Source: Tritrichomonas musculus (Eukaryota; Parabasalia; Tritrichomonadida; Tritrichomonadidae). Taken from it: a stretch of 64,000 nt of DNA. Shown piece by piece: positions 1-10,831 of the stretch. The position numbers were made by a program, and so were the translations under genes. The notes beneath the pieces are model-generated. The model saw only the letters and a program-made list of their open reading frames with translations, made no database searches and was not told where the DNA came from. Where the stretch lies: the NCBI GenBank assembly GCA_039105265.1, contig JAPFFF010000008.1, positions 4,092,001 through 4,156,000 on the forward strand, written 5' to 3'. Numbering within the stretch: the first letter of the stretch is position 1; every line of letters begins with the position of its first letter.

Positions 1-1280
1 ATTTCTAATTGATACTACCGAAGAAGGAACTGTTACTTCAGATAAAGAACTGCAATTATAAAATGAATATTCGTTTATTCTTGAAATTGACGATGGTAAT
101 GTTATTTCTTTTAATGAACTGCAACATCCAAAAGAAGATTCTTTTATTTGCTCTACATTTGCAGGTATTGATATTTTTTCCAATGATGAGCATGCACGAA
201 AAGCATCTTTTTCTATTGAAGTCACTGATGAAGGAATTACAACTTTCTTTAATGAAGAGCATCCAATAAAAACTCCTTCATCAATAATTTTAACTGTATA
301 AGGTATTGATATTTCTCTTAACCCAGTATCCTTAAATGCAAAAGATGAAATAGAATCTACAGAGGATGGTAAAAATATTTTTTTCAGATATTTAAGCCCT
401 GAAAACTCAGAAGGTTCAATTTTTTTCTTTGAGTCAGGTAATTTGAGATAATTTAGTAACGTAAAATCACCAAAAAACGATTTGTCAATTTCAGTAGAAA
501 TAATACCAAAACTGATATTTTGCATTTGCAATTTAGAAATATTTTCTCTAATGTGATTAAGTATACTTTGATAATTATCAAAAGGAATTTGACATTCAAT
601 GACAACATCTTTAAATGGTTTTAATAAATTCAAAAAATGAATCAAATCAAATTTGGCATTGTGATAATAATTGGATATAGGATCATAAAGAACAATTTGG
701 TGAGAATCATCAATTTGGGACAAATATTCATCTTCTTTATTCGGTTTTATATTGAAATATTTAGTAAACAATGTTGCATCGAGTTTCAACAGATACTCCA
801 AAAGCTTATTTAAGTATGGAAATATACTGTTTTCTTTTTCATTTATCATTTCTGAAATTGTTACTTGTTGTGTTTGAAGAGGGTAACCGTTAAATTCATT
901 AATATATACATTATTTTCTGTAGGTTGAAAAGGAAGATCATCAGGAATTGATACATCATTTGAAGAGAATTTAGGTTTTTCGTCATTTTTTATAGATGCA
1001 GATGATTGTTCATCAGCATTTTTTTTATCGGACTTTAGATTTAAAGATGAGTCTGTGTCTTGAATTGAAGTTTTTTCTGGCATTGGAATCGTTTTTATTT
1101 TGGATTCTTCGATTAATTTTTTATTTGATATGTCAATTAATTCCTCTGAATTCTTATCTGACTCTTTGCTTGATTTGTGATGTGTGTGACCTAAAGAGAA
1201 CAAATGTTTAGAATTTCTTTTTTGTTTTTTATTTTCATTCTCATTGATTGACTTTTGGTCACTTTTCGGTTTAATTTTAT

Positions 1281-1430
1281 CATCATCTTTCTTGCTTTTA
1301 TGTTTCTTTTTATCTTCATCTTTATTTTTTGATTTTTTACCTTTATTATTTTCATCATCATCTTTCTTGCTTTTATGTTTCTTTTTATCTTCATCTTTAT
1401 TTTTTGATTTTTTATCTTTATTATTTTCGC
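1281..1430 (-). repeat. Two tandem 75-bp units coding a Lys/Asp-rich 25-aa repeat
   Basis: Two nearly identical 75-bp units lie within the linker of the kinase/LRR gene. On the minus strand they encode a highly charged repeat containing KNKDEDKKKHKSKKDDD. This is typical expansion of a disordered linker. Confidence 0.8.
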
Positions 1431-2916
1431 TGGATTTCTTTGATTTTTCACTTTCATCTTGTACGTTTATTAAATTATCAATTGATTCTTCAATTTTCAT
1501 TTTTAATTCTTCATTATTTGCGCTTTGCATCATTTCATTATTTTTCTTTTCTAACTGTTCATTATCCTTTTTCAATACTTTCAATTTCTTTTTGATGCTT
1601 TCATTTTCTTTTTTAATGATACTAATGCTTTCATTGGAACTATCAAGTTTAACCTTCAAATCATCTTTTTCTTTTTGAATCAATTCAATTTTTTTCTTTA
1701 TATCTTCATTGTCCTTCATTACAACAGAAACTTGCTTCTTTATTTCTTCATTTTCTTTTTGTATAGTATTAACCAATTGAACTGAATCATTTAGTTCTTT
1801 TTTAAACTGGTTTTTTTCATTTTGAATATTTTTCATTTGCTTTTTTATCTCTTCATTTTCAATTTTTACATTATTATTGCTTTGAATTGAATCATCCAAC
1901 TTTTTCTGAAGGATAATGAATTGTTTTTTTATCTCTTCGTTTTCGTCTTTGATTGGCTTGATTAATTTTTCAATCATTTCATTAATCTGTTTTGTCATTG
2001 AGTCCTTGTTTTTTACTTCTTCTTCTTCTTTGATTGTTTGCTTGTAATTGTCAATGTCGCTAGCATAAGAAAGAACTTCATTTACATCGACCCCGTCAAG
2101 GTAGTAGTTATTATCATCATAATTAAGACCAGTATCATCTCTATCGTCATATATATTATCTGCCAAATCATCGATATTGTATGCCAACTTTTTGAATATC
2201 TCTTCAAAAGTTGGCCTTTCTTTTGGATCTTTTGACCAGCAACTTTCGATCAATTTTTGTATAGATTGATTTACAGAACCATCAAATTTTGGTCTGAAAT
2301 CTTCGTCCACAATTTTTTTATTAAATGAAAAAACAGTCATTTTACCTGATAATAATTGTGGATATGGAACCAAATCAGTAACAACTTCGTACATTAAAAT
2401 TCCAAAAGAATAAACGTCCACTTTTCCGTTATATCGAATTCCTTCAATAATTTCAGGAGCCATGTACATAGAAGTGCCACATTGTTGTGACTGTATCATT
2501 GATCTACCTGATTCATAGAATTTGGAGAGACCAAAATCTGTGATATGAGGATGTAAATTCTTATCTAATAAAATGTTGCCTGGTTTTAAATCTCTATGAA
2601 TAATTTGATGTTGGTGAAGTATCATCATACCTTTGGCTATACCAATTAATATTATTTGTCGAGTTGTATTATCATAATTTTCATCCAATAATCCGTTTTG
2701 AATTTTTTGAAGTAAATCTGCTAGGGAACCTTTTTCAGCAAGGCTCATAAATATTGTAACATTATTTTGTTCATTGAAATCAATAAATGAATATCCAATA
2801 AATTTAATTATTGTCGGATGCTGACAACGTATCATAATGCCAATTTCTCGGTTGATCATTTTCTTGTATTGTGATTCATTATTATGCGTATTTAAAACTT
2901 TTGCAGCATAATTTTC

Positions 2917-3622
2917 GATAGACTCAATAACCCGCACTTTTCACTAGATTTACTCAGAAAAAGTGAACCCTCTCAATTCTCAGCAAATCTTCCTAGATTT
3001 TACTCTCAAAAAGTGAAAAAAATTAAAAAATTAAAAATAGATTTATCTTTATATCAGAAAACTTAATTTTTATTAATTAGTAAACTTCAACTATAGTCAT
3101 CTTTGGTTGATGAATAAACCATATCTGTCATACAGTTACTTTTGGAATTTGGTAATTCCATCTTCAATTAACTGTATGACAGATATCTCTTTGTTCTTGA
3201 TAAAGAATCCATCTCTTTCTTCAAATGTTTTGTGACTCGCATTAATATAATTTCTGATGTCATCATCTTTTTTTGATCTGGAGAAATACTTAATAGTATT
3301 AAATATATATTCTTTTTCGTCATAGAAAAAGTCTTAATGATGAAGTTCTTCTACATTTTGGTCAATAACATATTCAATTTGCAAATCATTGTATTGGTAT
3401 CAAAAATGGTAGTAGGAAAAATTTCGATTTTAGCGGGAAATTTCGGAGAACTTACATAGTCTTTTCTATAATTTAATGTATGAAAGCAAAATCTGCATCA
3501 GTATTCATTTGTTGATTTTTTTTTTTTGCTTTGAGTATAAGAAGGCCATCCAAAACCGCTAATTATCATTCAAAAAAATTGAATAAAAAATCTAGATAAA
3601 AGTGCAGAAATAGAAGTCTATC
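2917..3622. mobile_element. 706-bp non-autonomous DNA transposon (MITE-like) inside the kinase gene
   Basis: The ends are inverted repeats of about 36 bp: GATAGACT, 9 variable bases, GCACTTTT, 3 variable bases, TAGATTT, with identical spacing at both ends. It is flanked by an 8-bp direct duplication, TAATTTTC, at 2909-2916 and 3623-3630. No ORF is present. The 8-bp target site fits hAT-, Merlin- or Mutator-like superfamilies; which one cannot be told from this copy. The empty site rebuilds an intact kinase codon string, so the boundaries are secure. Confidence 0.9.
3121..3186. repeat. Perfect 18-bp inverted repeat inside the 706-bp element
   Basis: ATATCTGTCATACAGTTA at 3121-3138 is repeated in reverse complement at 3169-3186 with a 30-bp loop. 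It could form a hairpin or be the scar of an older, smaller inserted element. Confidence 0.8.
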
Positions 3623-3756
3623 TAATTTTCATTTGATTTAATATTTTGAACAGAATATACCAGGCCAAAGCCACCAGATTCAATTTGATTGAGAATTTTA
3701 AAATCTTTAATGTCAACTTGGAATTTCTTGTAGGTTTTGGTTTGTTGCTCTGCCAT

Positions 3757-4715
3757 TATTTTGAAATGTTTTCAAATTGAATTATATTCGAATAATTCGT
3801 CACGTTTAATTATTCAAAATATGAAAATTGAATAAAAATTTGTGTCATTTTTTTTTTTCTAACCAAAAAAACCTTCAAATTTTCAATATTTTTTTTTTTA
3901 AACAAACGTCCATTTTTGAACTCATTTCTGATCTTTATAAAAAGTTATTTTAAGGATAAATCAATTTTTTGTTCTGAACAGAATGAATACGGATGCAACA
4001 GTCATGGACTTAAAAAAAAAAAAAAAAAAAAGAATATATTTGATGATTTTCTATTTTATTATTTTCGTATTCTATGTCAGCCTTTTTTTATACTGTATGA
4101 AAATAAATTTACGAATACAAATTAGCACCACATTTATATGACAAAGACTTTCATTCATTGTTAACGGAGAAAAAAAATTAAAACAAGCAAAATTATTTCA
4201 GAACTTTTATCACCAGTAATTTGTCAAATGCATTTTCAGATCCTACATTAGATGCATTTATAATCAATACGCCAAATCGAATGGTAAAAAAATACAAAGA
4301 AATCATCAACCACCTCCGAGAGGAGTCAAACCGACAGATTAACAATGAAATTAACATCCCTGATTCTTCAATATATGATAATAGTTTATCTGTTCAGCCA
4401 AGCAGAACAATCACCTAAAATCCAGAGAAGATTCAAGGAGTTGGCAGTGCATTGAATTCAAGAATCACAAAGTGACTGCAAAAGATTACACATTGAGTTC
4501 TTATATGAACTTATTTTGACTTGTTTTTTGGAGGAAAAAAAAGGATTCAAATTCTATTCAAAAAGGGTTGGACAGAAATTTCTGAACTTTTTGAATAGTA
4601 TCCTCTTAATGACAAGATTTTAAACTTTTAAAATTTAAAATAGTTGAATACATTGAAAAATGTCATTAACAAGATTCTTTTGAATAGTCTTGATTGGCTC
4701 ATTAAATTTTATGTT
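3757..4715. other. Intergenic; possible decayed coding fragment near 4200-4415
   Basis: AT-rich DNA with homopolymer runs (A at 4011-4031). On the plus strand an open stretch from about 4200 to 4418 has protein-like composition (DAFIINTPNRMVKKYKEI) but no ATG and no recognisable family. It may be a remnant of a host gene. Otherwise nothing is seen. Confidence 0.35.
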
Positions 4716-6125
4716 ATAGGTGTGGCGATCGGAACTTCCGATTCGGAAGTGAAGTGTCAGAAAAAATGAAAAATCCATAGAATTGGCTGATATTTTGTAT
4801 TGGGGGATTAAATTGTAATATAATATTTATAAAATTATTATTTTTAAAATTCTATGTAGCAAATCCAAGATATGAATTAATATGAAATTCAATTGAAAAT
4901 AATCGTTTTTTTTAATGAAAAATACAAATGTATTATATTTTTCCATCTTATGTAAAGATTCTCGAGTAAACAATATTGAAGAAAACATATGACGCCAAAA
5001 AAGAAAGTAGCTTCCCTAAAATAAAATTTTTAGAACATTCAATTTAGAAATGATAATTTGAATTATATAATATAAGTAACTTGTGCTTAAAAAAATAAAA
5101 TAAATATTTTACAAAGGAGTAAAAACAAAAGTCAATTCGTTTTTTCCAGTTTTGAATGAATTGGGATAAATAATTTATATATTTTATTCATAAAGAATTA
5201 AAAAAAAATGTTTATTCCTATACTATAGAACATTATAAATTCATTTCTCCAATTTCTTGATTGATTTATATGAAATGATATAAAAAATAATATTATATTT
5301 ATTATTTTGTAAGCTAGGGTTGACTGTCCACAACTTTTTCAAAGGAGACTGTCCAAAAAGCAACGTTTTTTTTTACACCAGCTGTCCACAGTCCAAATCT
5401 GTCCATATTTGGACACCCAATTCAATTGTGGACAGCCCCTCAAATTTTGAATTGATATTTGTTTTGATTTGAATTAGAAAATTTTTGATTTTTATCGGAA
5501 TAAAATTTTTATTGTTTTTCAATATTTGATAATACTCATTTAATTGCTTTCAAAATTTTGGTCAACGTTTTTTCCTCTCCATTTTGTTTTAAAAATCAAT
5601 TGCTATCTTTGAAACACTTTGATTAATTAACTAAAGAAAAAACTATCCATCATTTTTGTTGGTGGACTGCTCTTTCAAATTTTGAGTATTTTCAGACCAA
5701 ATATAGACGTAAATGACGATTTTCTGTCCAAAAAAAGTGACAAAATAACGTTTTTTTTTTAGAAAAAGTGAAGGTAGGGACAGTCATTTCACTGGACAGT
5801 CAACCCTAGTTTGTAAGTTTCAATATTTTTTCCTGATAATTTTAAGCTATTTAAAAATATTCAAATGGTTTAATATGCGAATGGCTTATAAATTTTTTAT
5901 ATAAAGCTTAAAACAAATCATATTTTTTATATAACATGTCATATAATTGAATGAAAAAATCATTTATTTTATATCTTAAATTCCGCACATAGAATTTTAT
6001 TTTTTATTCAAAATATATAATCAATATATGATGCAACATTTAATTAATTGGTTGAATTTGTGATCTATGGATTTTTTAAGTTTTATTTCAATTTTTTGAC
6101 ACTTCACTTCCTATCGCCACACCTG
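4716..6125. mobile_element. 1.41-kb non-autonomous DNA transposon with 9-bp target duplication
   Basis: The ends share AGGTGTGGCGAT in inverted orientation, followed by GGAAGTGAAGTGTCA and a shared AAAAATCCATAGA about 60 bp in. The 9-bp direct duplication TTTTATGTT flanks it (4707-4715 and 6126-6134). A 9-bp target site is characteristic of Mutator-like elements, a superfamily known in trichomonads, but no transposase is present. A second element (5314-5809) is inserted inside, so this copy is the older of the two. About 0.9 kb remains when the insert is subtracted. Confidence 0.8.
5314..5809 (+). mobile_element. CTAGGGTTGACTGTCC element, copy 1 (496 bp)
   Basis: It starts CTAGGGTTGACTGTCC and ends with its reverse complement. 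It is flanked by the 8-bp duplication TTTGTAAG (5306-5313, 5810-5817). The interior carries several GTCCA/TGGAC motifs near both ends. It is nested in the 4716-6125 element. An opposite-strand copy lies at 17204-17695. The 8-bp duplication and the TAGGG tip suggest a hAT-type MITE (inference). Confidence 0.92.
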
Positions 6126-6788
6126 TTTTATGTTGATCATGAAAAACATTAAACGATGTTCTTTGATTAATTCTTTATGCATAATATTTTAAATAAATAT
6201 AAATTAGATTTTTTAAAACTTTAAAAACAAGAAACAGTGATTGTAAAATAATCTTTTATAAATATGTATTTTAAAATGACCAGCACCATTTCATGAATTA
6301 AATCAGGTTTTGAGTAAATCTCTTTTTTTTTGCGAAAAAAACAGATATAAACGTACATAAAAAATATTTATCTCAATTTTTTTTTTTAATATAAGAAATG
6401 CTTCTTATTTTGTTGATTACTTCTAAACTTAAAATCAAATGGCAGACGGTAGTTTTTTCTCTCAATTTTATTTGACAAAAAAAATATGTTTCAATTTATA
6501 GTTGGTTGACAAAAAAAAATTTTTGGACAAAAATCTGTTTTCACTTAACTTCTATATAATAGAAAAGAATTTGGATTTTAAAAAGCCAAAAACATTAAAT
6601 AATATACAAGTGCGAATATGTTTTTCTGTTTAAATTTAGTTTTGGTTGAAGTTTTTTTTATGAATTATTTTATCAAATATTGATTTTATATTTAATATTT
6701 TAGATTTAATAATATAATAAATTATTTACCAAATAATTAGCTAATATTTATTAAAAAAAACTATTTTTCAATGAGATAAATATCAATA

Positions 6789-8515
6789 CAGATACTAATT
6801 TAATATCGTAACGTAATTTTTTATCGTAACGTTATTTTTTTTATTAGAAAAATTTTAAAATATAAAAATCTAATTTTCTAAATATGTATTGAAAATACTT
6901 TATTATAAATTATATCAATATATTTGTTACGTAATAAGTAATATATCATATCATAATAAATATGAAATTCTTCCTTATTGAGTGAGTTTTTCATTAAATT
7001 AATCAAAAAAATAAAAATGAATTATTTCATGATACATCGAATTACCTTTCAATTTAAACAAATACATAGCATCTATATGCAATAGCAATTAATATTTCTT
7101 CATAGTGATTAATTGTAAAACTATTCGATTGTGATAAAATAGAACAAAACAAAACTAAACGACCGTTTAAAATTATTTTAAAAAATAAATGTGTCTTTTT
7201 AGCAGGCTTAAGTTATTATAATCAATTGGTATTTTAATATGTATAACCCATATTATAAATAAGTATATATCCGGATTAAATTCTATTATTTATGTTTTCT
7301 TTCTTATGAAAATTTTTGATTATTTGTTTTTTAAATTTCTCAATAATAAATACCTAAGTAATTTTTATAAAAATCAGTATTATCTTCAATCATTCAGTAT
7401 TAATTGCATATAACAGCTTATATATTTCTAATAATTCATGAAAATAATATTTTATAAATGAGATATGTGTATTTTGATTGAAACTAGTAAAATTTCAGAA
7501 ATATTTCGAACGTACATGAAAACTTTTTTAATTATTATTTTCGAAGAGAATTATATATATCAAATGTTTTAGGCTAGTATTTAGATATTAAAGACTCCTT
7601 AAGAAACTTTAATTTCTTTTTCAATCATACTTTTTTTAAAAAAAAATAATAATTTCTTTAATATTAAATTTTTCATAAAATCAACTCTATAACGCAAATT
7701 AAAACATTTATTATGACATTTATTTGTCTCTATCAATGTTTTAAACCATATTTTTTCTGTAAATAGTAAACAAAAATTTGGAGAAAATAAGAATTTTAAA
7801 CTTTTCACAGTTGTTCGAATAATCTAACTTTTTTGTTCTCCTTCCTATTTTTTCATGATATAATTATTAATATTATTGATAGTTCACTGCCAACTATTAT
7901 AACATATTTGTTATTTTAGAAAAAATCCTATAGGAAACTTTTAAAATAGATCACCTTGTTTTTGATTCTATATTTAAAAAATTTACTTAAATGAACTGTC
8001 TTTTTGAATTCAAAAGTAAATGTTAGAATTACAAATGTATTGTATTTTGTCTATAAATCTAAAAATATGGTATTCTTTTAAATATAATAAGGACTATTCA
8101 TAGAAATACTATATTTTATTTTTTAATATAATTTTAAACGGTCGTTTAGTTTTGTTTTGTTCTATTTTATCACAATCGAATAGTTTTACAATTAATCACT
8201 ATGAAGAAATATTAATTGCTATTGCATATAGATGCTATGTATTTGTTTAAATTGAAAGGTAATTCGATGTATCATGAAATAATTCATTTTTATTTTTTTG
8301 ATTAATTTAATGAAAAACTCACTCAATAAGGAAGAATTTCATATTTATTATGATATGATATATTACTTATTACGTAACAAATATATTGATATAATTTATA
8401 ATAAAGTATTTTCAATACATATTTAGAAAATTAGATTTTTATATTTTAAAATTTTTCTAATAAAAAAAATAACGTTACGATAAAAAATTACGTTACGATA
8501 TTAAATTAGTATCTG
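6789..8515 (+). mobile_element. Long-TIR TA-inserted element, copy 1 (1.73 kb)
   Basis: It begins CAGATACTAATTTAATATCG and ends with the reverse complement, flanked by TA (6787-6788, 8516-8517). The inverted repeats extend about 400 bp inward (to about 7190 on the left, from about 8115 on the right) as far as the palindrome-like AAACGACCGTTTAAAAT. The centre of about 0.9 kb has no credible ORF. The TA target and CAG/CTG tips fit a Tc1/mariner-type non-autonomous element. A second copy in the same orientation, itself carrying two insertions, lies at 18025-26103. Confidence 0.9.
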
Positions 8516-8546
8516 TATAAAAAAGTTTTTATATCACATATAATTT

Positions 8547-8839
8547 GACGATAAACCGGTCGACATCACGAAAAACTGGTCGACATCATCAACTTTTTCA
8601 TTAAACTCATAGAAATACTCGGAATACTTTTCTATGATGCTTATTCAAAAACCGGTAGACATTATAAAATTTTAAAAATTTTTTAGAACTTTTTAAAAAG
8701 ATATTTGAGTTATATTTGAGAGCCTTTTCAATATCATTTATCATTCAATTTTGAACATCTTTATGAAATATTTGAATGCGATTTTATGAAAAAGTTTACG
8801 ATGTCGACCGGTTTTTCTGATGTTTACTCGTTAATCGTC
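8547..8839. mobile_element. 293-bp MITE with GACGAT...GGTCGACATC inverted repeats
   Basis: The left end reads GACGATAAACCGGTCGACAT and repeats GGTCGACATC about 20 bp later. The right end is the imperfect reverse complement, including GATGTCGACCGGTTTTTC. TIRs are about 55 bp with mismatches. No target duplication could be identified, so the exact ends are uncertain. Another GGTAGACAT-like motif lies mid-element near 8653. Confidence 0.6.
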
Positions 8840-10439
8840 TTACTATTTCATATTTTTATGTATTCTTTCAATTATTTAAGAAGTAATATTTTGCATTTAT
8901 AATAAATGTAATAATGTGAAATTTTTTTATAAATTGTTAAATAATTAAAAAATAGCTGAGAAAAATGTATATATATAAAGATAAATAGAATTTTAAATTG
9001 AAATGAGGTTTTGATAATTTAAAATCATAATATCTTTATAAATATTCTATTTTAACTATAAATTACTTTTTATATAATATTATGGCATTATTATTAAATG
9101 TATATATCTTTTTTCTTAACTTAAATGATACTAGTCATTAGCTATTCAAAGATTAATTAAAAATTTGTATAAATACTATATTTCTATTAAATGAAAATCA
9201 AATGATTATTTGATTAGCCATGAATATGATTTAATTATATTATATTATGTTATCCTTTGATCAATTATAGAAGATATCTTCATCATATCAAATTGTTTGC
9301 ATGTCATATTATTATGATTATTTTCTATATCTCATCACCTATTTGTTTATTGGCTTTATCTATACAATTAACTTATTATATATGATATATAGAATTAAAA
9401 TATGCATTGCTTGTTTAAATAAAAATTTGTTTGATATAATTTTTTGACAAAAGAAAAATTTTTAAATTTTATAAACATCTCGTTAAATAAACTATAATTA
9501 TCTGTCCAAATCATTAAAATAAAATGGTAATTAATATATAAGTAATATTTTGTAAACATAAAAATGTTAAACCATCTTTGTCTCCTGGAAAATGGAAAAC
9601 AATATATTTTACGTTTTATAAAAAATCGTTTTTATCTTACCAGTTTTCAGTTAATATGCAAATATTTTTGATCAAATTAAATAATAATTTAATTTTAAAA
9701 ATAGTTCTATTATTTTTAGCCAAAAAATATTTGAATATATGAACGAAAACCATTATCGAAATTTGTATTTGAATAGTGAAAATTATTCGAATTTCTCCTT
9801 AATTTTAGATATTTTAATGATTATCTTAATAAATAAAAATATTTAAACATTTATAAATTTTTAATAAAATAATTAAATTAAATAATTTTCAATACAAATC
9901 AAGATAAAAATATTTTAAAAAAAGGTGATGTGAAAACATTTTTATCCCTTTCGACCGTATGCCGTAATTGAAGATTTTTTATGTAAAGTATTCAAAAAGT
10001 TGCACTTTTGCCGTGTGCCGTAGAAATTTTGTAAAATAAACTATTCAATGAACAACCAAATAGCCTTATTTTACAAAACCGCCGAAGGGCTACATTTTTT
10101 TATCCAAAAATTTATTTTTGTCAACCAACTATATATTTGATTTAAATTTTCACACAAAAATTTATTCATCTATATATAATTTGAATGATTGAAAATTCTA
10201 TAAGCCAACACAAAAGATTGCCCAGTCGAGTTTTATGCAAAATGACGTATTATTATAGAAGAAGATATTATTTAATTTGGTCAACCAGATAAGAAACAAA
10301 TAGGAAAGGATGTAATGACTTTTCGAACAGAGAACTGCTGTTTGTATTAGAAATCATGAAGCTTATCTGAGAAAAAAAAATAGATTTTTTTTTTTTCCGA
10401 AGATTTACAATTGTTAACTTTTTGAATAAAAATATTTTA

Positions 10440-10829
10440 CAGTAAGGTTTCAAAAATGGAAAACGTTTCAAAATAGGAAAATCGACTTTTTGAGAAAAAA
10501 ATTTTCATTAATAAAAATGAAAGAAATAAAGAAATAGAGAGAAAATCTTGTTTAAACCTACCATTTTAAGAAATAATATTTCCATGATTAAGTTTATCAC
10601 ACAACTGTTTGCGACATTATATTCATCAAATAGTGCTTTCCTATCTCTATTTGAAAAAATGAGCATCATTCAAAAAGTGGATTTTCCATTTTTGCAACGC
10701 TATAAAGGAAAATCCAAATTTGAATTAAATTCGTTATTTTGACTTTTATTTTAAATTCATTTTAATCGTTTTCTATGAAAAAGTAGATTTTCCTCTTTTG
10801 AGACGTTTTTGAATTTTACAACCTTACTG
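10440..10829. mobile_element. 390-bp Tc1/mariner-type MITE (CAGTAAGG ends, TA site)
   Basis: The ends are CAGTAAGGTT and its reverse complement, flanked by TA at 10438-10439 and 10830-10831. The inverted repeats run about 55 bp (shared AAAACGT.TCAAAA.AGGAAAATC.ACTTTTT). No coding capacity. Confidence 0.85.
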
Positions 10830-10831
10830 TA

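Larger units (their letters stand above)
1..3756 (-). pseudogene. Protein kinase / coiled coil / BspA-type LRR protein, split by a transposon; 3' end beyond window
   Basis: The ATG at 3756 opens a kinase N-terminus with a glycine loop (SGGFGLVY, about residues 27-34). The frame stops after 44 codons, where a 706-bp element (2917-3622) is inserted. Removing the element and one copy of the 8-bp duplication gives ENYAAKVL, the expected beta-3 lysine strand. From 2916 leftward the frame stays open: HRDLKPGN (near 2600), DFGLSK, GTSMYMAPE and a CW..DP..RP subdomain XI, as in TKL kinases. A Glu/Lys/Asn-rich coiled coil follows (about 2040-1440), then a Lys/Asp-rich linker with a 25-aa tandem repeat. 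The C-terminal end has leucine-rich repeats of the form CSSLKxIxIPSSVxxI (about 1-420), the BspA/TpLRR type. The gene continues past base 1. As read here it encodes only a 44-residue stub; re-initiation inside the kinase domain would lack the catalytic Lys. Confidence 0.85.
6499..10131. mobile_element. Composite 3.6-kb region bounded by TAGTTGGTTGAC inverted repeats
   Basis: Position 6499 begins TAGTTGGTTGACAAAAA followed by an A/T run and TTTTTGGA. The reverse complement of the same string ends at 10131, giving TIRs of about 38 bp. TA lies on both outer sides, consistent with a TA target site. The interior holds two younger elements (6789-8515 and 8547-8839) and about 1.6 kb of AT-rich filler with no ORF. 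The boundaries rest on the TIRs alone, so the call is moderate. Confidence 0.5.
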
